Assembly: GCA_005799205.1 (NCBI GenBank)
Contig: SYHM01000116.1
Coordinates: 1 to 7,642 of the forward strand
Length of the DNA: 7,642 nucleotides
Direction: 5' to 3'
DNA from: Planctomycetia bacterium
Lineage (GTDB): Bacteria > Planctomycetota > Phycisphaerae > Phycisphaerales > SM1A02
Shown: positions 1 through 7,004 of the stretch, piece by piece
Numbering within the stretch: the first letter of the stretch is position 1
Layout of the letters: each line of letters begins with the position of its first letter
Position numbers and translations under genes: made by a program
The notes under the pieces: model-generated
Seen by the model: only the letters and a program-made list of their open reading frames with translations
Database searches by the model: none
Told to the model about the DNA's origin: nothing

Positions 1-835
1 CAATCGTCGATCGACTCGCGCACTTGGCGATGACCAATCGTGCGAGTTCGTTCATCGTCACTTCGTGGTCGCTTCCGACATTCACGACCTGCCCGATGGC
101 TGCAGGAGAGTCCATCAACCGCGTCATCGCATCGACAGCATCGCCAACGAGATTGAAGCACCGCGACTGAGTTCCATCGCCATGAACCTGTAGCGGGCGC
201 CCAGCTTGCGCTGCCTCGACAAAGTTCGGGATCACCATGCCATAGTTCGCGCGCTGTCTGGGTCCCACCGTGTTGAAGAGGCGCACGATGATCGCGGGAA
301 GTCCTTCCTGATCGTGATAAGCAAGGGCAAGAAACTCGTCGAGTGCCTTTGTGCACGCATAGGACCAACGGCGCGTTGCAGTTGCTCCGAGTCGCCAATC
401 ATCCCCCTCCGCAAGTGGCCGACTCTGCCCAGAACCCATCTTCCCGTACACCTCCGAACTGCTGGCAATCAGCACTCGAGTCGACTCGCGAGCGCACGCT
501 GCGAGCACATTCTCAGTTCCGCGTGTGTTCGTCAGGATCGTCGAGATGGGTTGTTCCATCACGAGCTTGACCCCAACGGCGGCCGCGAGGTGATAGACCC
601 GATCGACTCCACGCACAGCATCGCGTACGGCGTCCACATCGAGAATGTCACCGACCTGGAGGCGAAAACGCCCACGGTGAGCAGCCTCTTCCGCCATCAA
701 GCCACGCAGGTTGTCCGCGACCCCCGTCGAGAGATTGTCAAAGGCTACGACCTCTTCTCCGCGTGCGATCAACGATTCGCACAGATGGCTGCCAATGAAT
801 CCAGCTCCGCCAGTCACGAGTGATCGAAGTGCCAT
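1..835 (-). CDS. NAD-dependent nucleotide-sugar epimerase/dehydratase (extended SDR), 3' end cut by window edge
   Basis: This is a cytoplasmic extended short-chain dehydrogenase/reductase that acts on a nucleotide sugar (epimerisation, dehydration or decarboxylation). About 278 residues are visible; the C-terminus lies beyond the left edge. The NAD-binding motif TGGAGFIGSH is at residues 8-17, and FDNLSTG follows with the ribose-binding Asp33. HLAAAVG is at 82-88, and SSSEVYG at 125-131 carries the active-site Ser. Tyr159 and Lys163 form the catalytic YxxxK (YACTK). LFNTVGPRQ at 186-194 and the GDGTQSRCF segment are typical of the UDP-glucuronate decarboxylase / UDP-glucose 4-epimerase branch; I cannot fix the substrate. 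The start is the ATG at 835, just before the Rossmann motif, with only a weak GAG upstream. It lies 47 bases after the transferase gene on the same strand, which suggests co-transcription in a glycan pathway. Family is certain, exact reaction is not. Confidence 0.93.
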   Translation of the reverse strand, partial: MALRSLVTGGAGFIGSHLCESLIARGEEVVAFDNLSTGVADNLRGLMAEEAAHRGRFRLQVGDILDVDAVRDAVRGVDRVYHLAAAVGVKLVMEQPISTILTNTRGTENVLAACARESTRVLIASSSEVYGKMGSGQSRPLAEGDDWRLGATATRRWSYACTKALDEFLALAYHDQEGLPAIIVRLFNTVGPRQRANYGMVIPNFVEAAQAGRPLQVHGDGTQSRCFNLVGDAVDAMTRLMDSPAAIGQVVNVGSDHEVTMNELARLVIAKCASRSTI

Positions 836-882
836 GATCTGACTCGATAGTAGGGCAGCATTGTGCCGACACGCCCACTTCG

Positions 883-2313
883 CTAACGGACGATCCATCC
901 CACGGCAGTCCGCACAGCGACGGTCGCGAGCGGATACCCAACCAGAAAAATCCCAGTCGCCGCTCGTGAAAAGAGCCGATCGGGACTCCACACTGCCACG
1001 ATCACGGTTGCAGCGCACACAGCGCCGACAAACGAACTCTCCACCGCTCGTCGCGTTCCCGCGCCCGTCCACCGCCACGATCGCACGTACTCACCGCGCA
1101 GCGCATTCACCCCGATGCAGCACCCGAGCGCCACCGGCAACGACCAGGCCACAGAGTTCGTCAGCTCAGGTGGTATCTCGAAATCCCATCGAATCAGATA
1201 CCCCAGATGCAAGAGGGCCGAAACTGTGACCACATCGAGGAGTACTTTCACGAAGGGAGAAAACGCCGCGGACCGCACATCAGATGGCCCATCAACCTTG
1301 ATGCACATGCGAAGCAGCAACGCACCAGCGCACACGAATCCAGCAGCCAACGCGACGAGGCAGGTTTCTGCAATTGAACTCCACATTGCAGCCAGTGAAG
1401 CGGCGACTGCCCCACTAGCAGCGACCACACCGACGAGCCAAACGACTCCGCCCTCTGACAGGCCACGCGCAACGAGCCGATGCGTCATATGGTCGCGTCC
1501 TCCGCGCATCGGGCTCGCGCCACGGCGAATCCGACAGAACGAGACGATCGTCATGTCAAGAAGCGGGACGAGCGCGCATCCGAACCCTGTCACTGGAATC
1601 GTCGATCGTGGGCCGAGCAGGACGAGCGCAGCGAGCATGAACCCCAAGAAGAGCGAGCCCGCATCACCCATGAACACCCGCGCGCGAGGCATGTTGTGCC
1701 CAAGAAACCCAACGACTGCTCCTGCGCACACAAGCGCAATCATCGCAATAGCGAGGTTGCCTGAAACAGCATTCACCGTCGCGATGCCGAGCAACCCAAC
1801 CGTCACTGCTGTGCCCGCAACCCCATCCATGTTGTCAAGCATGTTGACTGCGTTCATGACGCTCACGATCCAGATCAGCGAGAGAGCTCCGTCAATCGGA
1901 GCACTTCCAGAGAGCTCGATCCCGCCAGTCATCCAGAGAAACACTCCAGCGCATACGCACTGCGCTGCCAACTTTGTACTTGGAACGAAGTGCGCGAGGT
2001 CGTCCCAGAATCCCATCGCGGCTGCCCCGACACTGCCAGCCAGCAATGCGATCACGCATCCAGCAGCGGCACTCGTTGCATCGCGAAACTCATCGAGGAC
2101 CCCCCGTGCGAGAGCGAGTCCTACGACGACCGAGAGCGCGATCCCAATTCCGCCGACGATAGGAGTCGGTGCCGCATGCCATCGATCAGCGCGCACGACC
2201 GCAAGATGGCCACGCCTCCGCGCGGTGAGCACAAGAAACCGAATGAACCCCCATGACAGCAGCGCCGTTGCCCCCGCAACGAGCGCGCCACGCAAGATCC
2301 ACCCTGTCATCAT
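883..2313 (-). CDS. Polyprenyl-phosphate sugar-1-phosphate transferase (WecA/MraY family) with fused C-terminal four-helix module
   Basis: This integral inner-membrane enzyme (476 aa) should transfer a sugar-1-phosphate from a UDP-sugar to undecaprenyl phosphate, the first step of lipid-linked glycan assembly. Family motifs appear in order: HAAPTPIVGG at 46-55, the Mg-binding Asp pair in WDDL at 103-106, NAVNMLDNMDGVAG at 154-167, FLGHN at 203-207 with ARVFMGDAGS at 211-220, and RDHMTHRL at 273-280, equivalent to the HxHRL cytoplasmic loop. Known WecA-type enzymes are about 320-370 aa. Here roughly 125 further residues (about 352-476) add more membrane segments, including LGYLIRWDFEIP (370-381) and LRGEYVRSWRW (405-415). 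This tail resembles the four-helix N-terminal domain of CapD/WbpM-type sugar dehydratases; that match is inferred from pattern. The start ATG overlaps the stop of the upstream gene as ATGA, implying translational coupling; a second ATG follows directly at 2310. Confidence 0.93.
   Translation of the reverse strand: MMTGWILRGALVAGATALLSWGFIRFLVLTARRRGHLAVVRADRWHAAPTPIVGGIGIALSVVVGLALARGVLDEFRDATSAAAGCVIALLAGSVGAAAMGFWDDLAHFVPSTKLAAQCVCAGVFLWMTGGIELSGSAPIDGALSLIWIVSVMNAVNMLDNMDGVAGTAVTVGLLGIATVNAVSGNLAIAMIALVCAGAVVGFLGHNMPRARVFMGDAGSLFLGFMLAALVLLGPRSTIPVTGFGCALVPLLDMTIVSFCRIRRGASPMRGGRDHMTHRLVARGLSEGGVVWLVGVVAASGAVAASLAAMWSSIAETCLVALAAGFVCAGALLLRMCIKVDGPSDVRSAAFSPFVKVLLDVVTVSALLHLGYLIRWDFEIPPELTNSVAWSLPVALGCCIGVNALRGEYVRSWRWTGAGTRRAVESSFVGAVCAATVIVAVWSPDRLFSRAATGIFLVGYPLATVAVRTAVGWIVR
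1225..1270 (-). other. Junction between transferase core and CapD-like four-helix tail (approximate)
   Basis: This marks the approximate codons for residues 348-363, where the conserved WecA-type core ends and the extra C-terminal module begins. The tail (352-476) has about four hydrophobic stretches: near 355-375, 386-402, 426-442 and 451-470. Between the first two sits the signature 'YLIRWDFEIP', and after the second sits the aromatic/basic 'GEYVRSWRW'. In CapD/WbpM/PglF-type proteins an equivalent four-helix unit precedes a cytoplasmic dehydratase domain. Here no dehydratase follows in the same chain, but an SDR enzyme is encoded by the next gene. Confidence 0.5.
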
Positions 2314-4907
2314 CTTCCGAGGTTACTCAGCGGCTCCTCGGCGACACCAAGCACAGTGGATCCCTTTGGAAGTCGCTCAAGCACACGAGAAAAGCGTCCG
2401 CGCATGTTCCCGCGTTGCCCACTGAGAGCTTCCCACTCGAGACGCATGACAAGGACCTCTTCACCGCCCTTTGAGAACATCAAGTCAGAAGTGCCGTTGT
2501 TGTCGAAGTCTGCAGCCATGTTGACTGTCCACCCCTCGAGACTGCACGGCCAAGGCAACTTGAAGCGGACCGTTCCATCTGGGCGCATGAACCAGAACTC
2601 TTGCGCGCCATCTGGTCCCTCCCAGAGTAGATCGTTCGTCCCATCGCCATCGAACTCCTGAGCTCCGAGCAACCGATAGTCGGCTCCATGGTCCGCGAGG
2701 GGCACGATCAAGGCTCCCTCGTCACTTGATGGCTCAGGATCAATTCTTACAAGAGTTCCAGCACCTTTGTCTCGCGCGATCAAGTCAAGGTTGCCATCGC
2801 CCGTGACGTCGCTCGTGAAAAAGCTCCATGTTCCAGCTGGCATTCGCCAATCGATTCGGTCTGTAATCGCGCCAGCTTGCACCACCCAGAAGACGGCATC
2901 TTCGCCATTCGCACGAAGAAACGCGGGAGCGTCGTATCCGTTGTTCGCCCAGTCGCCGATGCCGATGAATCGGTCGCCGACCGCCGTTGTACCGACGGTG
3001 ACTGTCTCGGTGATTCGGTTTCCCAATCGGATCCACGCCTTCACCTTGCGGGTTGCTGGATCCCGAAACAGCACATCGCCAGATCCATCGCCATTCACAT
3101 CTCCGACTCCAAGCACCTCAAACGATGGGTCATATGAGCCGAGAAACTCGTACGTCGTAAGCCCCGAGTCGTGTAGCCCATCCGTCATGATGATGCCGAT
3201 GCGCGCCGCGACGCGATCGATCGAGAGCACCGAGGCGCGCACAAGTCCCCACGGGCGCGTAATCGGTGTTGCGGGAATCACAGGCATATTGCCGAGGCCG
3301 CCAGAGCCCATCCCCGTCGATGGAGTGACGCCTCCTGGCGGTGTGGTGGTCGTCGTCGTTCCCGGCGCGAAGCCGTCGGCGCCTGGTGCATGTGCTGTGG
3401 GGGGTGTCCCAAGAGGAAGCTCAGCTGGCAGGGGTTCGCCGCTGTATTCCCACGCAAACATGCGGGTCGTGATCAGCCCCGCTGGATTGCGACTGCCTAG
3501 GGTCGCGCGCAGTCCATTCGAACTCACGGCTGTTTGTTCTCCGACCGATTGCGAACTGATCGCGGAAGTCGACCAGAGATCCGATGGCTGAAGCGTCCAC
3601 ACGCCCGCGGTGCGAACGAAATCAAAGCCAGCTCCAGCGTTCACGAGTGTCGTCTCGTAGCCCGGGGATCCAACAATCACTCGCGTCCCCGCATTCGCGA
3701 GCGCGAGCGAAAATCCGAAGACGTTGCCGCCGTTTGGTTCTCTTGCAAAGAGTTCCTCGCCGTCCGGTGTCCATGCTCCTGCCACGAGTCGGTACATATA
3801 GACAGAGCCATTGTTTGCAACGGCCACTCCCTTTGCATCGCGATCGACGCCTGGCGCGCCGATTGCGATCGTGTCGCCCATCACAGCAACTGAACTCCCG
3901 AATCCATCGTCTCGCTCTCCGTTGGCTGCATACAGCAATGCCTCATGGGCAGTCGGCCACGTTCCACTCTTGGCACTCCGGCGATACACATGCGCCGATC
4001 CGCAGTTCAAACGATCCTCGATGTCTGCAACTTGAGACCCAACGACGAGGAGGTCGCCATCAAGCGCCAACTTCGTGCCGAAGTTGTCTTGCCCGACGAC
4101 ATCGGCTGGTATCAAGAACTTTTTCTGGGGAAAGGTGTTTCCCGACCCTTCGTAGATGTAGACGCCTCCCTGATTCGCGGCACCGCGAAAAGGGGACCCA
4201 ACCGCAATCCTCGTGTCTCCTTCGGCGACAACATCGACTGCGACCGCTCCGCCGAAAAACCCGACCATTTCAGGATCGCTCGGGCTGAGAATTCGATTGG
4301 CAACACGCGCATCAGATGAGATGTTGCCCCAGAGGTTGTCGTCCGGATTCAACTGAAAGACATACGCCTTGCCAGCGAGCGCCACTGCTGCGGTCGATAC
4401 AACAGGTGCACCAACGACAATTGTGTTCCCGCTGATGGCGACAGACCAGCCGAACAGCGACAATGTCGCTGGAGTCACCACCCCAGCGATTATTGTCGGT
4501 GGGCAATCAAGTTTCTGAACATGGGTCCATCCGGTGAGATCGTTGTAGCGATAGATGTGCACCGACCCGACCGCCGCTGCGTCCGCGACAGTTGTGTCTG
4601 ATGCGCCAACGACGAGCACAGTGCCATCTTCATTCATCGCAGCGGCGCTTCCATAGCCATCGCCGATGACGCTTGGTGAGGCGCGCACGATGTCTGCGGG
4701 AACCTGCCATCCAGCAGGCTCCACAGCCGCGGAAGCGTCACCCCTCATTGCGCCTTGTGCTCCCAATCGTGCATCGACCACGCGTTGCGCTTGCGCAGTG
4801 TGCTCGCCAGCCACGAGCGCCAAAGTCCCGATCGCACCAGCCCAGGCGATGGCGCGAAGCGCAGGGATTGTGGGAGTCATCGAATTCGTCATGCGTGTCA
4901 TAGTCAT
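2310..4907 (-). CDS. Secreted FG-GAP/VCBS double beta-propeller protein
   Basis: An exported protein of 865 aa with an unknown specific role. The N-terminus has a signal peptide: Arg residues, hydrophobic core near 18-33, and a likely cleavage after AQA (38-40). Residues about 76-475 hold seven FG-GAP-type units with alternating FGxxVA and VVGAP/VGSP patterns, near 84, 152, 218, 276, 336, 397 and 455, as expected for a seven-bladed propeller. A low-complexity linker (about 500-545) contains six Thr in a row. Residues about 553-865 form a VCBS-like domain with five D-x-N/D-G-type loops (DVNGDGSGD, DWANNGYDA, DVTGDGNLD, EFDGDGTND, DFDNNGTSD) that probably bind calcium. The frame stays open to 5387, but that part is antisense-free overlap with the upstream gene on the same strand. 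I chose the ATG at 4907 because it precedes the signal peptide and has an AAAGAGG ribosome-binding site 9 bases upstream. No sorting tail is seen. Start confidence is moderate; three more in-frame ATGs follow closely. Confidence 0.88.
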   Translation of the reverse strand: MTMTRMTNSMTPTIPALRAIAWAGAIGTLALVAGEHTAQAQRVVDARLGAQGAMRGDASAAVEPAGWQVPADIVRASPSVIGDGYGSAAAMNEDGTVLVVGASDTTVADAAAVGSVHIYRYNDLTGWTHVQKLDCPPTIIAGVVTPATLSLFGWSVAISGNTIVVGAPVVSTAAVALAGKAYVFQLNPDDNLWGNISSDARVANRILSPSDPEMVGFFGGAVAVDVVAEGDTRIAVGSPFRGAANQGGVYIYEGSGNTFPQKKFLIPADVVGQDNFGTKLALDGDLLVVGSQVADIEDRLNCGSAHVYRRSAKSGTWPTAHEALLYAANGERDDGFGSSVAVMGDTIAIGAPGVDRDAKGVAVANNGSVYMYRLVAGAWTPDGEELFAREPNGGNVFGFSLALANAGTRVIVGSPGYETTLVNAGAGFDFVRTAGVWTLQPSDLWSTSAISSQSVGEQTAVSSNGLRATLGSRNPAGLITTRMFAWEYSGEPLPAELPLGTPPTAHAPGADGFAPGTTTTTTPPGGVTPSTGMGSGGLGNMPVIPATPITRPWGLVRASVLSIDRVAARIGIIMTDGLHDSGLTTYEFLGSYDPSFEVLGVGDVNGDGSGDVLFRDPATRKVKAWIRLGNRITETVTVGTTAVGDRFIGIGDWANNGYDAPAFLRANGEDAVFWVVQAGAITDRIDWRMPAGTWSFFTSDVTGDGNLDLIARDKGAGTLVRIDPEPSSDEGALIVPLADHGADYRLLGAQEFDGDGTNDLLWEGPDGAQEFWFMRPDGTVRFKLPWPCSLEGWTVNMAADFDNNGTSDLMFSKGGEEVLVMRLEWEALSGQRGNMRGRFSRVLERLPKGSTVLGVAEEPLSNLGR
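3342..3359 (-). repeat. Thr6 codon run in the propeller-protein linker
   Basis: Six consecutive threonine codons (three ACG, two ACC, one ACA) at residues 517-522, flanked by Pro/Gly-rich sequence, make the flexible linker between the seven-unit FG-GAP domain and the VCBS-like domain. The mixed codons argue against a recent pure slippage tract. Confidence 0.7.
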
Positions 4908-4916
4908 CGTGCTACG

Positions 4917-4923
4917 CCTCTTT
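4917..4923 (-). promoter_or_regulatory. Ribosome-binding site deciding the propeller-protein start
   Basis: AAAGAGG lies 9 bases before the ATG at 4907 and 12 bases after the stop of the upstream gene. It supports the 4907 start over the much longer open frame that reaches back to 5387, which would overlap the upstream gene by 452 bases and lose the signal peptide. Confidence 0.7.
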
Positions 4924-4935
4924 GATTGAACCAGT

Positions 4936-5577
4936 TCAAGCCGCGCCTTCGTTGTGATACGCAAGTCTGAATGCGGGAATCGTCGCTGAGAGTACGGTTC
5001 CAGGGCCAAAAGGCACATTGCAAATCTCAAGCCTACCACCCAAGGATTCAGCGGTTGCCGCAGAAAGTCCAATTGCTGCTTCGGCGCTTGGCACCTGCCG
5101 ATGCTCTGTTCCATCGAGTACGTGCACACGAAGGAGCGCCCCATCCAGGCGCACACACAGTGCGATCTCAGTCGCGTCGGCCGAACTCTCACCATCGGCG
5201 CTCGCGAGGGCGTACGAGTCGATCGCTCGGCGGAGCATTCCGTAGAGGATGGTCCCAAGTGGCCCCGCAGCCATCGACGCCGACTGTGGGTCGATTTCAA
5301 CTCGAATGCGTATCCCAGCGCTGTCAATACGCGGCAGGAGTGAACGAACAAGGTCGAGTACATCGCTTCCGATGGTGGCGCTGCCATTCGCAGAAGCCTG
5401 ATTCAGGCGGAAAATCGAGCAACACATCCCATCTGCACGCGCCTCTGAATTGTCGAGGTCGGCACACCCACCATCGCCAATCACGCCCTCCCTCGGACCA
5501 AGGCGCAGTTTCGAAGCCCAGTCAGTGGTTCGAATCGTGTGGGGTCTCAGGTCGCTGTGGATGTCAGGTGTGCTCAT
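4936..5577 (-). CDS. Small protein with degenerate histidine-kinase-type ATPase domain
   Basis: A predicted soluble protein of 213 aa with no signal peptide. Its C-terminal half follows the outline of an HATPase_c (GHKL) domain. An N-box-like helix is at about 105-122 (ILYGMLRRAIDS). A G1-like VLDG is at 153-156. A G2/G3 part runs from AIGLSAATAESLGG (168-181) to GPGTVLSATIPAF (191-203), which closely matches the end of histidine-kinase ATPase domains. The N-box asparagines are replaced by Gly and Arg, and only fragments of the G1 glycines remain, so ATP binding is doubtful. There is no phospho-accepting His domain and no sensor; the first 65 residues resemble nothing I recognise. The start is the ATG at 5577 with GGAGG 4 bases upstream; a GTG at 5595 is a weaker alternative. 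It lies 28 bases before the propeller gene, so the two are probably co-transcribed. It could act as a regulatory or scaffold protein, which is inference. Confidence 0.75.
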   Translation of the reverse strand: MSTPDIHSDLRPHTIRTTDWASKLRLGPREGVIGDGGCADLDNSEARADGMCCSIFRLNQASANGSATIGSDVLDLVRSLLPRIDSAGIRIRVEIDPQSASMAAGPLGTILYGMLRRAIDSYALASADGESSADATEIALCVRLDGALLRVHVLDGTEHRQVPSAEAAIGLSAATAESLGGRLEICNVPFGPGTVLSATIPAFRLAYHNEGAA

Positions 5578-5581
5578 GGTG

Positions 5582-5588
5582 CCTCCAA
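5582..5588 (-). promoter_or_regulatory. Ribosome-binding site for the ATPase-like gene
   Basis: TTGGAGG sits 4 bases before the ATG at 5577. It is the strongest Shine-Dalgarno match among the minus-strand genes and favours that ATG over the in-frame GTG at 5595, which lies upstream of it. Confidence 0.6.
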
Positions 5589-5612
5589 GAAACACAGTCC
5601 GATATGGTCCGG

Positions 5613-5642
5613 ATTATGCAAGTTGCGGGAGCGAGAAAACCA
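5613..5642 (-). promoter_or_regulatory. Possible promoter for the four-gene glycan/propeller unit
   Basis: On the minus strand CATAAT (5618-5613) matches a sigma-70 -10 box at five of six positions. It lies 35 bases upstream of the ATG at 5577, which would leave a leader of about 29 bases that includes the ribosome-binding site. The -35 region is poor (GGTTTT or TGGTTT with a 17-18 base spacer). It is offered only because a 158-base gap separates moxR from the next gene; read-through from moxR is the alternative. Confidence 0.25.
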
Positions 5643-5701
5643 CACGATGCCGTGTTCGGCTGAAAATCCGCAAAAACGATCTGATAACAGCCGTCGGGTA
5701 G

Positions 5702-5734
5702 CGACTCCCGAGTGTGCTGGCTCCGAGAGAGTCG
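5702..5734 (-). terminator. Hairpin just after the moxR stop, possible attenuator or terminator
   Basis: Immediately after the moxR stop codon, CGACTCTC (5734-5727) can pair with GGGAGTCG (5709-5702): eight base pairs with one G-U wobble and a 17-base loop. No U-run follows directly; the nearest T-rich stretch lies about 30 bases further on. It is therefore not a textbook intrinsic terminator. It may stabilise the mRNA 3' end or slow read-through into the next gene. Confidence 0.3.
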
Positions 5735-5735
5735 T

Positions 5736-6758
5736 TCAGGCAGGCACTCGCGCGTCGGCAGTCAGAGTCTCGACCGCGTTGCGGATGATGGAGTCTGGGT
5801 TGATCCCTTCAGCCTCGCCCTCAAAGTTGATGAGCATCCGATGCCGAAGCGCAGGAAGGGCGCACTTCTGGATGTCTTCGACACTCACATGGCCTCTGCC
5901 AGCCAAGAGTGCGTACACCTTCGCCCCAAGCGCCAGCGTCTGCGCCGCTCGCGGACTCGCTCCAAAGCGGAGATAGCGATTTGTCATGGGCGTCGCGAAC
6001 GGGCCGTGCGGATGGGTTGAGAGAACGAGCCGCACTGCGTAATCCTGCACATGTGCGGCGATCTTGACGTGCCGGACCAATTTTTGGTGCGAGAGAATCG
6101 CCGCAGCATCAAGTACGCGGTCGATGGCTGGCGGCTCTCCCGCCGTCGTGCGATTCAAGATCTCTGCGAGCTCCTCACGAGTCGAGTACCCGACTTCGAG
6201 CTTGAAAAAGAAGCGATCGAGTTGCGCCTCGGGAAGGGGGTAGGTTCCTTCCTGCTCGATGGGATTCTGTGTCGCCATCACCAGGAACGGCTTGTCCAGA
6301 ATGTGTGTTGTGCCCCCGACAGTCACGCTTCGCTCTTGCATCGCTTCGAGCAGTGATGATTGCGTCTTAGGGGTCGCGCGATTGATCTCATCGGCGAGCA
6401 GAATCTGAGTGAACACTGGTCCCTTGCGAAACTGAAAGTCTCGACCTCCATCGCGTTCAACAACGATGGTCGTCCCTGTGACATCCGCTGGCATTAAGTC
6501 CGGAGTGAACTGAATTCGATTGAAGTCCAGTGAGAGAGCTTTCGAGAGTGAACGCACGAGCAGCGTCTTGCCGAGACCAGGAACGCCTTCGAGCAGCGCG
6601 TGCCCGTTTGCAAAGAGCGCAACGAGGACCCCGTCAACGACCTCCTTGTGTCCAACCACTGCCTTCTGAACTTCCTGGCGCACGCGGGCGAAGTCACTCT
6701 GAAATCGAGCAACATGTTGCTCGAGCATCGTCGCGTTGGAGTCTGCCATGAACTTCAT
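5736..6758 (-). CDS. moxR: MoxR-family AAA+ ATPase
   Basis: A cytoplasmic AAA+ ATPase of the MoxR family (340 aa, normal length), a group thought to act as chaperones in assembly or activation of partner complexes, often with VWA-domain proteins. Walker A GVPGLGKT is at 58-65 and Walker B ILLADE at 119-124, followed by INRATPKTQSSLLEAMQE. The sensor-1 region ATQNPIEQEGTYPLPEAQLD is at 162-181 and RF follows. Sensor-2 GASPRA is at 266-271. All key catalytic residues are present. The stretch after 275 is the usual C-terminal lid. MoxR genes normally sit next to DUF58, VWA or transglutaminase genes, but none is seen here. The next gene downstream, after 158 bases, is the ATPase-like protein. Two starts are possible: ATG 6758 (GAGG 11 bases upstream) or ATG 6749 (AGGA 8 bases upstream); the difference is three residues. 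Confidence 0.96.
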   Translation of the reverse strand: MKFMADSNATMLEQHVARFQSDFARVRQEVQKAVVGHKEVVDGVLVALFANGHALLEGVPGLGKTLLVRSLSKALSLDFNRIQFTPDLMPADVTGTTIVVERDGGRDFQFRKGPVFTQILLADEINRATPKTQSSLLEAMQERSVTVGGTTHILDKPFLVMATQNPIEQEGTYPLPEAQLDRFFFKLEVGYSTREELAEILNRTTAGEPPAIDRVLDAAAILSHQKLVRHVKIAAHVQDYAVRLVLSTHPHGPFATPMTNRYLRFGASPRAAQTLALGAKVYALLAGRGHVSVEDIQKCALPALRHRMLINFEGEAEGINPDSIIRNAVETLTADARVPA

Positions 6759-7004
6759 CCTAACGACAACCTCAAGGGGTGCGATTGCTACACTCAGGCA
6801 TCTGCGTGTTGTTCAGCAGTGCGGTTCGTGTTGGATGAATGCGGTGAGATTCCGCAGTGATCGCGTCACCGTGAGCGACGAGATGGGTGCAACCCACACG
6901 TTCGTAAGCCGGGTCGACCAACACAGTCCGCGTGTGTGATCTTGTCGGTTCCCTACCCCTTGGACCCTGCGCGAAACAGGTGCTCCGCATTTAAAGGAAA
7001 CTCC
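6759..7004. other. Divergent intergenic region between moxR and the PEP-CTERM-type gene
   Basis: This 246-base stretch must hold the promoters for both flanking genes. I see no convincing -35/-10 pair on either strand. It contains several small dyads: CGGTGA (6842-6847) with TCACCG (6866-6871); a tight hairpin TGGGT-GCA-ACCCA (6884-6896); the 8-base palindrome GGTCGACC (6912-6919); and CACACG (6895-6900) with CGTGTG (6931-6936). Short open frames across it have no recognisable composition or domain. I see no RNA gene. Confidence 0.4.
6995..6998 (+). promoter_or_regulatory. Ribosome-binding site of the PEP-CTERM-type gene
   Basis: AGGA within an A-rich run (AAAGGAAA, 6993-7000) lies 6 bases before the ATG at 7005. 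It selects that start over the longer in-frame opening at 6936, whose extra 23 residues would bury the signal peptide. Confidence 0.7.

Noticed and set aside
206..823. Plus-strand open frame of 205 codons at the left end
   Set aside because: It lies wholly opposite the SDR gene, whose NAD-binding and YxxxK motifs are intact. The plus-strand product is His/Arg-rich and resembles nothing.
1115..2425. Plus-strand open frame of 436 codons opposite the transferase gene
   Set aside because: The translation is rich in Thr, Ala, Pro and Ser with no domain or membrane pattern, and the opposite strand encodes a clear WecA-family protein with all its motifs. It is an antisense shadow of a gene with biased codon use.
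2767..3591. Plus-strand open frame of 274 codons
   Set aside because: It is opposite the VCBS-like half of the propeller gene; its low-complexity valine run is simply the antisense of the threonine run. No credible start site or domain.
3584..4288. Plus-strand Arg-rich open frame of 234 codons
   Set aside because: It is opposite the FG-GAP repeats. Its extreme Arg/Ser/His content is typical of an out-of-frame reading of GC-rich coding DNA.
4908..5387. 160-residue N-terminal extension of the propeller protein
   Set aside because: It would overlap the upstream same-strand gene, places a signal peptide in the middle of the protein, and has Cys/Arg-rich random-looking composition. A good ribosome-binding site precedes the ATG at 4907.
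5640..5700. T-rich stretches (GTTTTTG, ATTTTC on the minus strand) as an intrinsic terminator of moxR
   Set aside because: No stable GC-rich hairpin directly precedes either T-run; the only good hairpin lies about 30 bases earlier.
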